Shown here one piece after another: positions 23,716-32,504 of a stretch of DNA of 64,000 nt. The DNA comes from Arsenicibacter sp965247375. Lineage in GTDB: Bacteria > Bacteroidota > Bacteroidia > Cytophagales > Spirosomataceae. The notes beneath the pieces are model-generated. The model saw nothing but the letters and a program-made list of their open reading frames with translations. It was not told the DNA's origin and did no database searches. The DNA is taken from NCBI GenBank assembly GCA_965247375.1, contig CBDFHU010000013.1:20276-84275 (forward strand), given 5' to 3'. Position 1 is the stretch's first letter. Each line of letters begins with the position of its first letter. The position numbers were made by a program, and so were the translations under genes.

Positions 23716-24438
23716 ATGAATATTCTGTTGCTCGGCTACGGTAAAATGGGGCGCACCATCGAAAAAACCGCGCTTGATCGTGGCCATCACATTGCCGGAC
23801 GGATAGATGTCTCTAACCGTCAGGAAATGGAATCTCTCGGCAGCGATGCTGTAGATGTGGTTATTGAATTCAGCTCACCTGAATCGGCTTTCGAAAATAT
23901 AACCTATTGCCTGAAACGCGGATGGCCTGTTGTCAGCGGAACGACCGGCTGGCTTGACCACCGGGCAGAAGTGGAAGAACTGTGCGAGCAGCATAAGGGC
24001 GCTTTCTTCTATGCGTCTAATTACAGCATCGGCGTAAACCTGTTTTTCCGGCTGAACAAGGTACTGGCGCAGTTTATGAAAAATTACCCGTCCTATCAGG
24101 TGTTTATGACCGAGATTCACCACACGGAAAAGAAAGACGCGCCGAGCGGAACGGCCATTACGCTGGCCGAAGGTATTCTGGAAAACCTGCCGGGCAAAAC
24201 CGGCTGGGCCGAAAAAGGACCGGAAGCTGCCGGAGACAGCGTTCTGGAAATTGAATCATTACGCGAAGGCGTGGTGCCGGGAACACACATCATCCGCTAC
24301 GGCTCGGAGGTTGACCAGATTGAGATTTCACACGTTGCCCACAGCCGGCAGGGGTTTGCCCTCGGTGCAGTTGTAGCGGCTGAATGGCTGGTTGGCAAGC
24401 AGGGTATTTTCGGAATGGATGACCTGTTAGGAGAGTAG
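23716..24438 (+). CDS. dapB: 4-hydroxy-tetrahydrodipicolinate reductase
   Basis: The 240-residue enzyme shows the NAD(P)-binding GYGKMGRTI at its start, the substrate loop SGTTGWLD, and the catalytic block EIHHTEKKDAPSGTA with the His-His and Lys of DapB. It reduces the DapA product on the route to meso-diaminopimelate and lysine in the cytoplasm. Length fits the family. It lies between DUF5683 and lepB, 44 and 34 bp away, in one likely transcript. Confidence 0.96.
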   Translation: MNILLLGYGKMGRTIEKTALDRGHHIAGRIDVSNRQEMESLGSDAVDVVIEFSSPESAFENITYCLKRGWPVVSGTTGWLDHRAEVEELCEQHKGAFFYASNYSIGVNLFFRLNKVLAQFMKNYPSYQVFMTEIHHTEKKDAPSGTAITLAEGILENLPGKTGWAEKGPEAAGDSVLEIESLREGVVPGTHIIRYGSEVDQIEISHVAHSRQGFALGAVVAAEWLVGKQGIFGMDDLLGE

Positions 24439-24472
24439 CAAAGATTGAATTAGTTGAAAAAAAGAAAACGTT

Positions 24473-25639
24473 GTGTCAGAGGTAAATACAAAACCGCAGA
24501 TTAAATCGGACAAGCCGAAAAAATCACCAGCCCGCGAGTGGTTCGACTCGATACTGTTTGCTGTTGTGGCTGCTACCCTCATCCGGTGGCTGTTTATGGA
24601 AGCGTTCACAATTCCGACGCCTTCTATGGAACGAAGCCTGATGGTGGGCGACTTCCTGTTTGTCAGTAAACTGCACTACGGAACGCGTACACCGCGCACG
24701 CCGTTGCAGGTGCCGCTTACTCACCAGAAAATATGGGGAACTGAAATCCCGTCGTTCAGCGATGCGATTCAGTTGCCGTCATTCCGGCTGCCGGGCTTCA
24801 CCCATGTCAAAAACGGGGATGTCGTGGTATTCAACTTTCCGACTGAAGAGCAGTATCCGCCGGATCTGCGGACAAACTACATCAAGCGCTGTATCGGTAT
24901 TCCGGGCGATGTGGTCGAAGTGCGTCACCGCCAGGTGTATGTAAACGGAAAAGAATCGGTTAACCCGCCACGGATGCAGCTGTCGTATTTTCTGGATACG
25001 ACAAACCCGGACCTGAACGATGCTTTCTTCCGTCAGTTCGACATTGTAAACGACTACCGCAAAGGCAGCGAGACCTATAACTGGCAGCCGATTGAGCAAT
25101 ACAACGACTCTACCAAAACCAACGCGCTGGTTGGTTATAAGCTCGTAACGAACGCCGAAACGATTGAGAAATTTAAACAGTTCGACTGGTGTAAAAAGAT
25201 TGTACCGTATGACGAAAACCGTCCGGAGAAACCATCGCCATACTCGCAGATCTATGGCGGCGCGCTGATGAACTGGACCATTGACAACTTCGGACCGCTG
25301 ACAGTACCAAAGAAAGGCGTAACCATTAAGCTGGACTCAGTGAATATTGCGCTGTATGGCACCGTGATTCAGAAATACGAAGACAACGGGAAGGTTGAGG
25401 TAACACCGCAGCAGATCACTATCGACGGTAAGCCGGTTACGTCGTATACCTTCAAGCAGGATTATTACTTCATGATGGGAGATAACCGTCACAATTCATA
25501 CGATTCACGGTATTGGGGCTTTGTGCCGGAAGATCACATTGTGGGTAAAGCGGTCTTTATCTGGATGTCCATTGATCCAAATCCGGAAAGCTTCTGGAAT
25601 AAAATCCGCTGGAACCGTCTGTTCCGGATTATTGAGTAA
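24473..25639 (+). CDS. lepB: Signal peptidase I, long Bacteroidota form
   Basis: The frame starts at GTG 24473 (MSEVNTKPQ). The 388-residue enzyme has one N-terminal membrane helix (about 24-42), the catalytic Ser51 in PTPSMERSL, the general base Lys138 in YIKRCIGIPGD, and box E MGDNRHNSYDSRYWGFV near the C-terminus. It is longer than E. coli LepB because of an insertion of roughly 130 residues between boxes D and E, a common feature in Bacteroidota (from memory). It removes signal peptides at the outer face of the inner membrane. Confidence 0.95.
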   Translation: MSEVNTKPQIKSDKPKKSPAREWFDSILFAVVAATLIRWLFMEAFTIPTPSMERSLMVGDFLFVSKLHYGTRTPRTPLQVPLTHQKIWGTEIPSFSDAIQLPSFRLPGFTHVKNGDVVVFNFPTEEQYPPDLRTNYIKRCIGIPGDVVEVRHRQVYVNGKESVNPPRMQLSYFLDTTNPDLNDAFFRQFDIVNDYRKGSETYNWQPIEQYNDSTKTNALVGYKLVTNAETIEKFKQFDWCKKIVPYDENRPEKPSPYSQIYGGALMNWTIDNFGPLTVPKKGVTIKLDSVNIALYGTVIQKYEDNGKVEVTPQQITIDGKPVTSYTFKQDYYFMMGDNRHNSYDSRYWGFVPEDHIVGKAVFIWMSIDPNPESFWNKIRWNRLFRIIE

Positions 25640-25662
25640 GCAGAGCGGAATTAACGCATACA

Positions 25663-25693
25663 AAAGGGGCGGTGGATGATCCACCGCCCCTTT
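25663..25693. terminator. Bidirectional terminator between lepB and ung
   Basis: A perfect 14-bp stem (25663-25676 with 25680-25693) has a 3-base loop and A/T flanks on both sides, between convergent genes. It should end both transcripts. Confidence 0.88.
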
Positions 25694-25715
25694 CTCTTTT
25701 ACGATATCCGGCCGT

Positions 25716-26381
25716 TTACCAGTCAATCTCCGGCAGACCCTGTGCGCGGAGGTATTCGTTTGCCTGGCTGAAATGTTTATTGCCGAACCAGCCGCCCCAT
25801 TGGGCTGCCATCGGTGAAGGATGCTTGGATTTGAGCACTAAATGCTTCGAGGCGTCGATAACGGCGCCTTTCTTTTGCGCATAAGCGCCCCATAGCATAA
25901 AGACAATATGTTCTTTCTGCTCCGAAAGTACTTTGATGGCCGCATCGGTAAAGGTTTCCCAGCCCTTACCCTGGTGCGAACCTGCCTGTCCGGCACGTAC
26001 GGTAAGCGTGGCGTTCAGGAGCAGAACACCTTGTACCGCCCAGCGTTCAAGGTTACCGGATTTGGGAACGGGAATACCCAGATCGTCCTGGATTTCCTTA
26101 AAAATATTGATCAGCGAAGGCGGTTTGGTGACTCCGTCGGCTACGGAAAACGACAGGCCATTTGCCTGACCTTCACCGTGGTAAGGGTCCTGGCCAAGGA
26201 TCACAACCCGTGTGTCATCAAAACTACATTTATCAAAAGCATTGAAAATAAGCCGTCCGGGAGGGTATACGCGCTGGGTACTGTATTCGTGTCGGACAAA
26301 CTCAGCCAGCTCCTGAAAATATGGCTTGTCGAATTCAGGTTGAAGCCGTTGTTGCCATGACTCGGCGATTGCAACTTTCAT
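25716..26381 (-). CDS. ung: Uracil-DNA glycosylase (family 1)
   Basis: The 221-residue enzyme carries the catalytic water-activating loop GQD65PYHGEGQANGLSFSV, the uracil-binding LLLNATLTV strand, and the minor-groove loop KHPSPMAAQWGG with the catalytic His (HPSP). It removes uracil from DNA to start base-excision repair. Length and motifs match UNG of Bacteria. It is convergent with lepB across a strong terminator and appears monocistronic. Confidence 0.96.
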   Translation of the reverse strand: MKVAIAESWQQRLQPEFDKPYFQELAEFVRHEYSTQRVYPPGRLIFNAFDKCSFDDTRVVILGQDPYHGEGQANGLSFSVADGVTKPPSLINIFKEIQDDLGIPVPKSGNLERWAVQGVLLLNATLTVRAGQAGSHQGKGWETFTDAAIKVLSEQKEHIVFMLWGAYAQKKGAVIDASKHLVLKSKHPSPMAAQWGGWFGNKHFSQANEYLRAQGLPEIDW

Positions 26382-26472
26382 GGGAATGCGTGAAAAAAAA
26401 CGTTTGCTGCTTGCGAAAGTAAACTAATCAACCTAATTTTCGTTTCAAGGTTGTCAAGAACGGCAAAAATTT

Positions 26473-26859
26473 ATGGTTTCGGCAGTTACAGAAGGCATAA
26501 AGGTTAGCGTAAGGACGGAATATCAGGCCGAATACTCAAGCCCGCTTCAATCACATTACGTATTTACCTACCGCATCACCATCGAGAACGCCAGCGAGTA
26601 CACCATTCAGTTGCTCCGGCGTCACTGGACAATTTACGATTCAAACGGAACCGTTCGCGAAGTCGAGGGCGAAGGCGTGGTCGGGCAACAACCGGTGCTG
26701 GAACCCGGCGAAGTCCACGAATATGTTTCGGGCTGCAACCTGCGCTCCAGCATGGGTAAGATGATCGGGCATTACCTTGTCGAACGCATTATTGACGGAA
26801 AATACGTCAGCGTAGCCATTCCTGAATTTACCATGGTGGCTCCGTTCAAGTTGAATTAA
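26473..26859 (+). CDS. apaG: ApaG (Co2+/Mg2+ efflux-associated) domain protein
   Basis: The 128-residue protein matches ApaG with TEYQAEYSSPLQSHYVFTYR, RHWTIYDSNGTVREVEGEGVVGQQPVL and the Gly-rich SSMGKMIGHY segment of its fibronectin III-like fold. Its biochemical role is uncertain: it has been linked to Mg/Co resistance and Ap4A levels, and shares its fold with F-box-associated domains. It is followed after 11 bp by a methyltransferase gene. Confidence 0.9.
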   Translation: MVSAVTEGIKVSVRTEYQAEYSSPLQSHYVFTYRITIENASEYTIQLLRRHWTIYDSNGTVREVEGEGVVGQQPVLEPGEVHEYVSGCNLRSSMGKMIGHYLVERIIDGKYVSVAIPEFTMVAPFKLN

Positions 26860-26870
26860 ACGCTTCCACG

Positions 26871-27656
26871 TTGATTATTCCCTATTTACGGTACGTAGTT
26901 AAGGCCGGGAACGAGCACTCCCTGCATTCTCCCTTTTTATTTGATCTGTACCGGCAAACCATCCGGCCTGAAAGAAAAAGCGCTGACGAGCCATTTTTCG
27001 GGCACATAGAAGCACTGCGGCGCGAATTAAAACAAAGCCGCGAAGAACTTTCAGTCGTTGATTTAGGCGCCGGTTCACGTCTGACGCCGGCCGGCACGCG
27101 GACGGTGGGCGCCATTGCCCGTCATTCGGCAAAATCGCCGGCCTATGCGCAACTGCTTTACCGGTTGACTCAACGGTTTCAGACGCGGATAATTTTTGAT
27201 TTAGGGACATCGCTTGGCCTTACAACCGCCTATCTGACTAAAGGTGCAGATAAGACCGGAGGCTTCGTAACCAGCTTTGAGGGGTGTCCGGCAACGGCAG
27301 AAAAGGCACGTCAGCATCTGACCCGGCTCGGGTGTAAACATGTGGAGGTGATCATAGGCGATCTGGCCGTAACCTTGCCGGAGCGGGTGGATAAGGTAAA
27401 GCAGCTGGACATGGTTTTCTTCGATGCTAATCACCGGTATAGGCCTACTGTTCAGTATTTTAATGTATGTTTATCCAAAAGACATAACGATTCTGTGTTT
27501 ATCTTTGATGATATTCATTGGTCGGACGAAATGGAGCAGGCCTGGGCAACGATTAAAGACCATCCGGATGTAACCGCAACGGTAGATCTCTTCGGCGTAG
27601 GACTGGTTTTCTTTCGTAAAGAGCAGTTGAAACAACACTTTACCCTGCGTTTCTGA
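26871..27656 (+). CDS. Class I SAM-dependent methyltransferase (O-methyltransferase-like)
   Basis: The frame begins at TTG 26871, 11 bp after apaG. No ATG fits the conserved N-terminus IPYLRYVVKAGNEHSLHSPFLF, a stretch common in Bacteroidota methyltransferases. The 261-residue product has the SAM-binding loop IIFDLGTSLGLTTAYL (near residue 108), an acidic SFEGCPATAEKARQ and a DMVFFDANH strand, as in O-methyltransferases of the catechol type (Methyltransf_24). The substrate is unknown. Confidence 0.83.
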   Translation: MIIPYLRYVVKAGNEHSLHSPFLFDLYRQTIRPERKSADEPFFGHIEALRRELKQSREELSVVDLGAGSRLTPAGTRTVGAIARHSAKSPAYAQLLYRLTQRFQTRIIFDLGTSLGLTTAYLTKGADKTGGFVTSFEGCPATAEKARQHLTRLGCKHVEVIIGDLAVTLPERVDKVKQLDMVFFDANHRYRPTVQYFNVCLSKRHNDSVFIFDDIHWSDEMEQAWATIKDHPDVTATVDLFGVGLVFFRKEQLKQHFTLRF

Positions 27657-27668
27657 TTAGCTTTTCAC

Positions 27669-29030
27669 ATGAAGCATCTCTTATCTTATCAAATCGCCCT
27701 GGTGGGGGTTGTTGGCATGGCTATACTCGTCGGATCATGTCAGCAAACCGGCACGGATGCAAAACCTGCCGATGAGTCAAGTTTCGGACTCATGCAGAAG
27801 AAAATCCTGACACCTTCCTGCGCGACGGCCGGTTGCCATGCATCGGAAAAGGATGCCGCGTTTAAACAGCACGGACTCATTCTGGCTGAAGGTGCAGCAT
27901 ACCAGAATCTGGTCGGTGTTGCACCCGCCAATACCGATGCAAAGGCGGATGGCTACCTGCGTGTCAAAGCGTTTGCGTCGCTGCAAAGCCTGCTGTATTA
28001 TAAGCTGAACTTCGAGCCGGCACACCATGCTACGAAGCAGTATGGTAATCCGATGCCGTTGGGTGGCGATGCGTTGTCGGTCGGTAAAATTGAGTTTATC
28101 CGGCGATGGATTGAAGCCGGTGCCCCGAAGGAGGGTAATGTTGTGGATGCAGCGCTGCTGGATGATACCACACCGAGCTACGTAACAGCGCCTTTTGAGG
28201 CATTACCGGTACCGGCCGCTACGGAAGGGCGGCAGATGAGCCTGCCACAGTTTACCGTCGCTCCGAATTTTGAACGGGAGCTGTTCATGCGCCGGATGGT
28301 TGGCAATACCGGCGATATGTATGTAAACCGTATCCAGATCAAAATGCGGCCAAACAGTCACCATTTTGTGGCCTATTCCTTCTCTAACGCGTCGTATCCG
28401 CCGCTTGATCAGGTGCGTGATCTCCGGAATGCGGACGGATCGCTGAATCTGACAACCTTCCTGACGATGCAGAATCACGTGTTTCTGGCTGGCAGCCAGT
28501 CGGCAAGTTACGATTATACATTCCCGGCCGGAACAGCACTGCTTTTACCCGCAAATACATCGCTGGATATGAATTCGCACTATGTCAATAAAACGACCGC
28601 CCCGATTCCCGGCGAAGTGTCTATGAACCTGTACTCAGTGGATAAATCAAAGGTGCAGACGGTTGTGCAAACGCTGAACCTTGCCAATCAAAGCCTGAAT
28701 ATCCCCGCAAATTCGCGGGTGACGCTGTCAAAGACATTTACCTTCAGCAAGCCGAGAACCATTCTCGCCCTGACCTCGCACACGCACAAACTGGGCGAGA
28801 AGTTCGTCATTAAGATTTATGGCGGTACGCGGAACGGGGAGGTGCTGTATACGGCAACAGACTGGGAGCATCCGGACATTCTTACCTTCAAAACGCCGGT
28901 TACGCTCAAAGCAGGAGAGGGCCTGATGTCAGAAATCACCTACAATAACACGACCAACAAAGCTGTCGGCTTCGGGCTCACCAGCGAAGATGAGATGGGG
29001 ATTATTTTCGGCTACTTCTACGAAAACTAA
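27669..29030 (+). CDS. Lipoprotein with haem c site and PHM-type copper monooxygenase-like domain
   Basis: The 453-residue protein has a lipobox (LVGSC, Cys24) and one haem-type motif C51-ATAG-C56-H57, with the surrounding cytochrome-like region ending FIRRWIEAGAP (about 142-153). A C-terminal domain with the type II copper ligand set follows: H231-H232 (PNSHHF), H304 (MNSHYVN), H371-x-H373 (SHTHKLG) and M443 (DEMGIIFGYFY). This order matches peptidylglycine/dopamine monooxygenases (CuH: HH plus H; CuM: HxH plus M). It is probably a periplasm- or surface-facing redox lipoprotein. The substrate is unknown. It follows the methyltransferase by 12 bp. Confidence 0.75.
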   Translation: MKHLLSYQIALVGVVGMAILVGSCQQTGTDAKPADESSFGLMQKKILTPSCATAGCHASEKDAAFKQHGLILAEGAAYQNLVGVAPANTDAKADGYLRVKAFASLQSLLYYKLNFEPAHHATKQYGNPMPLGGDALSVGKIEFIRRWIEAGAPKEGNVVDAALLDDTTPSYVTAPFEALPVPAATEGRQMSLPQFTVAPNFERELFMRRMVGNTGDMYVNRIQIKMRPNSHHFVAYSFSNASYPPLDQVRDLRNADGSLNLTTFLTMQNHVFLAGSQSASYDYTFPAGTALLLPANTSLDMNSHYVNKTTAPIPGEVSMNLYSVDKSKVQTVVQTLNLANQSLNIPANSRVTLSKTFTFSKPRTILALTSHTHKLGEKFVIKIYGGTRNGEVLYTATDWEHPDILTFKTPVTLKAGEGLMSEITYNNTTNKAVGFGLTSEDEMGIIFGYFYEN

Positions 29031-29033
29031 GCG

Positions 29034-29073
29034 CAAAAAAAGTGGTGGCACGACTTTGAGTAGTGCCACCACT
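29034..29073 (-). terminator. Terminator of the DEAD-box helicase gene (convergent gap)
   Basis: An 11-bp perfect stem (29041-29051 with 29063-29073) has an 11-base loop and, on the - strand, a following T-run (A-run at 29036-29041). It lies 42 bp past the helicase stop and can also stop the + strand transcript. Confidence 0.85.
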
Positions 29074-29114
29074 AAATATATATCAGTAGAATTTAACTAC
29101 TGTCTGTTTATTGC

Positions 29115-31028
29115 TTACCGTGCTACTTCAACATTCACACGACGACCTTTGATCGTATTGCCTTCCATGGCATCCAGGACGCGGCTTACGGCATCATTCG
29201 GTACATCAACGTACGTGAATTTGTCGTAGATGTCGATGTGGCCAATGCTGTTGCCCGGAATGTTTGACTCACCGGCAATCGCGCCGACAATATCACCCGG
29301 GCGAACAAAGTCCTTACGGCCGATACTTACGAACAGACGGGTCATGTGCGCTTCACGCTCGCGTGGTTCGCGCGGCTGACGGCGGTCTTCTGAAGGACCC
29401 CGACGCTCACCACCGCTGCGTTCGCGGTCACCGAACCGGCCCCGGCGGTCATCGCCGCCAAACCGGCTGCCTTCACGCTCACGGTCGCCGAAGCGGCCCC
29501 GGCGATCATCACCACCAAAGCGGCTGCCTTCGCGCTCGCGGTCGCCAAACCGGCCACCCCGACGGTCATCACGGTCACCGAAGCGGCCGTTGCGGTCCTT
29601 ACGGTCTCCGCGGCGGTCTTCTTCCAGTGCCAGGTTCTGATCCGAGAACTCGTTTTTCTCAATACCCATGCTGCGTTTTACCAGCGCCGATACAACCTGT
29701 TCGGTCGAGAAACCGGCGTGTTGCAGTTGCGTCAGTACATCGTCGAACAGCGACAGATCGTTGCTGGCTTCGATGGTCTGCTGCAGTTGCTCAATGAAAC
29801 GGGCTTTCCGGATACCGACGATATCTTCGAACGAAGGAATTACGCCTTTATCCACCTTAACCTTTGTATACGTCTGGATTTCGCGGAAACGGAATTTCTC
29901 GTCACGGCTTACCAGTGAGAACGCACGGCCTGATTTGCCCGCACGGCCTGTCCGGCCAATCCGGTGTACGTAATATTCTTCGTCGAGCGGAATGTCGAAG
30001 TTAATAACCGCATCCACATCGTCAACGTCAATACCACGGGCTGCTACGTCAGTAGCGACCAGGATGTTGGTTGTACCGGCACGGAACTTCGCCATAACGT
30101 TGTTCCGCTGCGATTGGCGCAGGTCACCATGCAGGCCTTCGGCCATGTAGCCGCGGATCTGCATATCTTCCACGATTTCATCGACTTTGCGCTTCGTATT
30201 ACAGAAAACCAGCATCAGCTTCAGGTCGTACATGTCGATCAGACGGCACATTACTTCGGCTTTTGCTTTTGGTTTAACTTCGAAATAAACCTGCTCAATA
30301 TTCTGGTTGGTCAGTTCTTTCTTAACCACCTTAACCAGTACAGGCTCTTTCTGGAAGCGCTGCGTCATGGCCATAATCGGCTTCGACATGGTAGCCGAGA
30401 ACAGAATCGTCTGACGCTCTTCCGGCATATCTTCCAGAATGCTTTCGATGTCTTCGCGGAAGCCCATGTCTAACATTTCATCGGCTTCGTCGAGGATCAT
30501 CATTTTTACGTTATCGAGCTTCAGGGTGTTACGTTCCATGTGGTCCATAACACGGCCCGGTGTGCCGATTACGATATGTACGCCACCTTTCAGGGCACGG
30601 ATCTGGCGTTCGATAGAATCACCGCCGTAGATGGCTTCAACGCGGAGACCGCGCTTGTGTTTCGACAGTTTGCGGATTTCGTCCGCTACCTGAAGGGCCA
30701 GTTCACGCGTCGGGCAAAGCACCAGCGTCTGAACCGAACGTTCAGTGATATCAATCATTTCAAGGGCAGGGATACCGAATGCGGCGGTTTTGCCGGTACC
30801 GGTTTGTGCCTGACCAATTACATCACGTCCTGATAAAATGTGTGGAATGGCTTCTGCCTGGATGGGTGACGGGGTAACAAAGCCCATGTCATCAATGGCG
30901 CGCTGCAGGTCATCTGAAAGGTTCAGGTCGTGAAACGTACGTTGATTCGGGTTGTTCAAAGCTTTAGGTTGTTCTGTAAGAACAGGTTGGTCCAATACGT
31001 CTGATTGGTTTTGTTCCAATTCGATCAT
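29115..31028 (-). CDS. DEAD-box ATP-dependent RNA helicase, DeaD/CsdA type
   Basis: Start ATG 31028 (MIELEQNQ) is preferred; the frame to 31121 is leader. The 637-residue protein has all helicase motifs: Q motif with PSPIQ, AQTGTGKT (I), DEAD (II), SAT (III) and HRIGRTGRAG (VI). A linker rich in Arg/Gly/Asp with 19-residue repeats follows, and then a C-terminal DbpA-type RNA-binding domain (TRLFVSIGRKD to GRRVNVEVAR). Such enzymes unwind RNA in ribosome assembly and cold adaptation. A good promoter lies about 360 bp upstream, implying a long leader. Confidence 0.94.
   Translation of the reverse strand: MIELEQNQSDVLDQPVLTEQPKALNNPNQRTFHDLNLSDDLQRAIDDMGFVTPSPIQAEAIPHILSGRDVIGQAQTGTGKTAAFGIPALEMIDITERSVQTLVLCPTRELALQVADEIRKLSKHKRGLRVEAIYGGDSIERQIRALKGGVHIVIGTPGRVMDHMERNTLKLDNVKMMILDEADEMLDMGFREDIESILEDMPEERQTILFSATMSKPIMAMTQRFQKEPVLVKVVKKELTNQNIEQVYFEVKPKAKAEVMCRLIDMYDLKLMLVFCNTKRKVDEIVEDMQIRGYMAEGLHGDLRQSQRNNVMAKFRAGTTNILVATDVAARGIDVDDVDAVINFDIPLDEEYYVHRIGRTGRAGKSGRAFSLVSRDEKFRFREIQTYTKVKVDKGVIPSFEDIVGIRKARFIEQLQQTIEASNDLSLFDDVLTQLQHAGFSTEQVVSALVKRSMGIEKNEFSDQNLALEEDRRGDRKDRNGRFGDRDDRRGGRFGDREREGSRFGGDDRRGRFGDREREGSRFGGDDRRGRFGDRERSGGERRGPSEDRRQPREPREREAHMTRLFVSIGRKDFVRPGDIVGAIAGESNIPGNSIGHIDIYDKFTYVDVPNDAVSRVLDAMEGNTIKGRRVNVEVAR
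29425..29560 (-). repeat. 57-bp tandem repeat coding for the RGG-like linker of the helicase
   Basis: A 57-bp unit (19 residues, core SRFGGDDRRGRFGD) recurs about 2.3 times, with unit starts near 29427, 29484 and 29541. The period is a multiple of three, so copy-number change would keep the frame. The repeats encode an Arg/Gly/Asp-rich, probably disordered, RNA-binding linker. Confidence 0.8.
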
Positions 31029-31391
31029 GATGTTATAAATAATAGGAAAAACATCCCAAGCAACAGACAATCCTGCCTGCTGACGGTACTGATGAACTAT
31101 GCTTTGCAGAAATATACCCAACGAGTTGCCCCACCTGATTCCCCAAGGCCCTAAGCCTAAACCCTTGCACGAAATTGACCGTGCCGAACCATTTTAAGAC
31201 CAACAGTGAAGTGATTCCCCTACGTATTGATAGCCCACAGAGACCGTCGGATCATCCGTACCGGTTCTGTCTGATAAAATTGAAGAACTGAAAGTAGCAG
31301 GAAAAAACAATGGTTTTTTCGTTACGCCTTTCTTCTTTTTGACCGAGATAAGAAAACAGAAGCTTGACGGATGTCGCTTGTAAAACTTTTA
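31029..31391 (-). other. Predicted long 5' leader of the DEAD-box helicase mRNA
   Basis: No gene is seen in this stretch. If transcription starts just inside the promoter at 31392-31422, the leader is about 355 bases. An 8-bp A/T hairpin (31301-31308 with 31313-31320) is the only clear structure. Long leaders occur on cold-shock helicase genes and can control their translation. Confidence 0.5.
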
Positions 31392-31422
31392 CAAAAGTAA
31401 GAAGAAACTAATAAAAAAGCAA
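31392..31422 (-). promoter_or_regulatory. Bacteroidota-type promoter of the DEAD-box helicase gene
   Basis: On the - strand, TTG (31420-31422) is followed after 20 bp by TACTTTTG (31392-31399), which fits the -33 TTG / -7 TAnnTTTG consensus in both parts. It points toward the helicase gene. Confidence 0.65.
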
Positions 31423-31476
31423 CTATGAGCTTTACAAGATTGCATTATTTTTATTTTTTAGCCCTTATACTGTATT

Positions 31477-31513
31477 CTCTTAGCCGGAAAAATTTGCACT
31501 ATCCGGCTAAGAG
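31477..31513 (-). terminator. Hairpin downstream of the NYN-domain gene
   Basis: A 12-bp perfect stem (31477-31488 with 31502-31513) with a 13-base loop lies 17 bp past the stop of the NYN gene. No clear T-run follows on the - strand, so termination is probable but unproven. Confidence 0.65.
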
Positions 31514-31529
31514 AAAAAGTTTATATGGC

Positions 31530-32504
31530 TTAAACCGGCAGAAGCCGAACATCTACGGCAATATCCTTGCCTTCGGCATTTTTACCGATTTTAAATTCTA
31601 CTTCGTCTTCAATCTGTAATTCGTTAAAATCCGAGTCGATCAGACTGGTATAATGAAAAAACAGGTTATTCGGCGGGTAGTTGATAAATCCGTAACCGGT
31701 CTTCAGGCTCCGGATCGTACTGATTCTGCGTTCCTCCGGATCGGCATCCGGCAGGTCGTCATCGAACGACGAATCCTGATCAAAGCCGGTCGTCAGCAGT
31801 CCGCCGGTGCTGGTTGTGCCGGGTACCGTAAAGCTCGTACGGGGCTGTTGCTTGACAAACAGGTTCTGGACGTCGGGATCGTTTTTACGGAGCCGGTTGT
31901 CGATCATCTCATGCATGGCTACCGGATACGATACTTCAGCCAGCAGGTCCTGGGAGGTACGGGTAACGAGTTTTTCGCCCTCATCGTTGAAGAACTCAAA
32001 ATCCCAGCTCAGGACCATTACGCGGGTCCCCAGCGTATTTAGTTTACGGATAAGTGGAACATAGTCGCCGTCGGCAGTAATTAATACTAATACGTCAAAT
32101 TTTTTATAAAGTGCCAGTTCAAAGGCCTCCAGCGCCAGCCAGACATCAATTCCTTTTTCCTGCCGGAAACCCTGATATGTTTTTACCGGCAGATAGTGGG
32201 TTACGACCCCTTCGGACATCAGGATGTCATCGAAAAGGCGATCATAAAAAAGCTGATTGCCGCGTTGATGCGCTTCATGTGCGTTCAGGCGGCCCCTGAA
32301 ATAATGGGCATCTACAATCTGGCAGAGCCGTACATCCGTGTCTTCTTCTTCTGAAATCTGGCGGCGGATGAATTCGTGTAAACCGGAAATACTTATTCGA
32401 CTGCGACGTTCGTGAGAGTAGTTATAGTAATTGCTGACGTGTAAGAAATAATTACCATCGTAAAAAACTCCGATACGGGTTAACCCATGACGAGTGTTAG
32501 GCAT
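31530..32504 (-). CDS. NYN-domain (LabA/DUF88-type) protein with C-terminal cold-shock-like domain
   Basis: The 324-residue protein opens with a PIN-like NYN domain: RIGVFYDGNYF, DAHYFRGR and LVLITADGDYVPLIRKL, whose Asp residues form the nuclease metal site. The last 65 residues (ISTIRSLKTGYGFINYPPNNLFFHYTSL to IAVDVRLLPV) resemble a cold-shock/S1-like RNA-binding domain with its FG/FFH RNA-binding aromatics. The combination suggests an RNA-targeting ribonuclease. It lies upstream of, and parallel to, the DEAD-box helicase, with a separate promoter between them. Confidence 0.85.
   Translation of the reverse strand: MPNTRHGLTRIGVFYDGNYFLHVSNYYNYSHERRSRISISGLHEFIRRQISEEEDTDVRLCQIVDAHYFRGRLNAHEAHQRGNQLFYDRLFDDILMSEGVVTHYLPVKTYQGFRQEKGIDVWLALEAFELALYKKFDVLVLITADGDYVPLIRKLNTLGTRVMVLSWDFEFFNDEGEKLVTRTSQDLLAEVSYPVAMHEMIDNRLRKNDPDVQNLFVKQQPRTSFTVPGTTSTGGLLTTGFDQDSSFDDDLPDADPEERRISTIRSLKTGYGFINYPPNNLFFHYTSLIDSDFNELQIEDEVEFKIGKNAEGKDIAVDVRLLPV

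Noticed and set aside
29264..29797. 177-codon + strand frame rich in Arg/Gly/His
   Set aside because: Produced by reading the helicase repeat linker on the wrong strand.
31425..31619. 64-codon + strand frame near the NYN gene
   Set aside because: Overlaps the 3' end of the NYN gene and its downstream hairpin, with low-complexity content.
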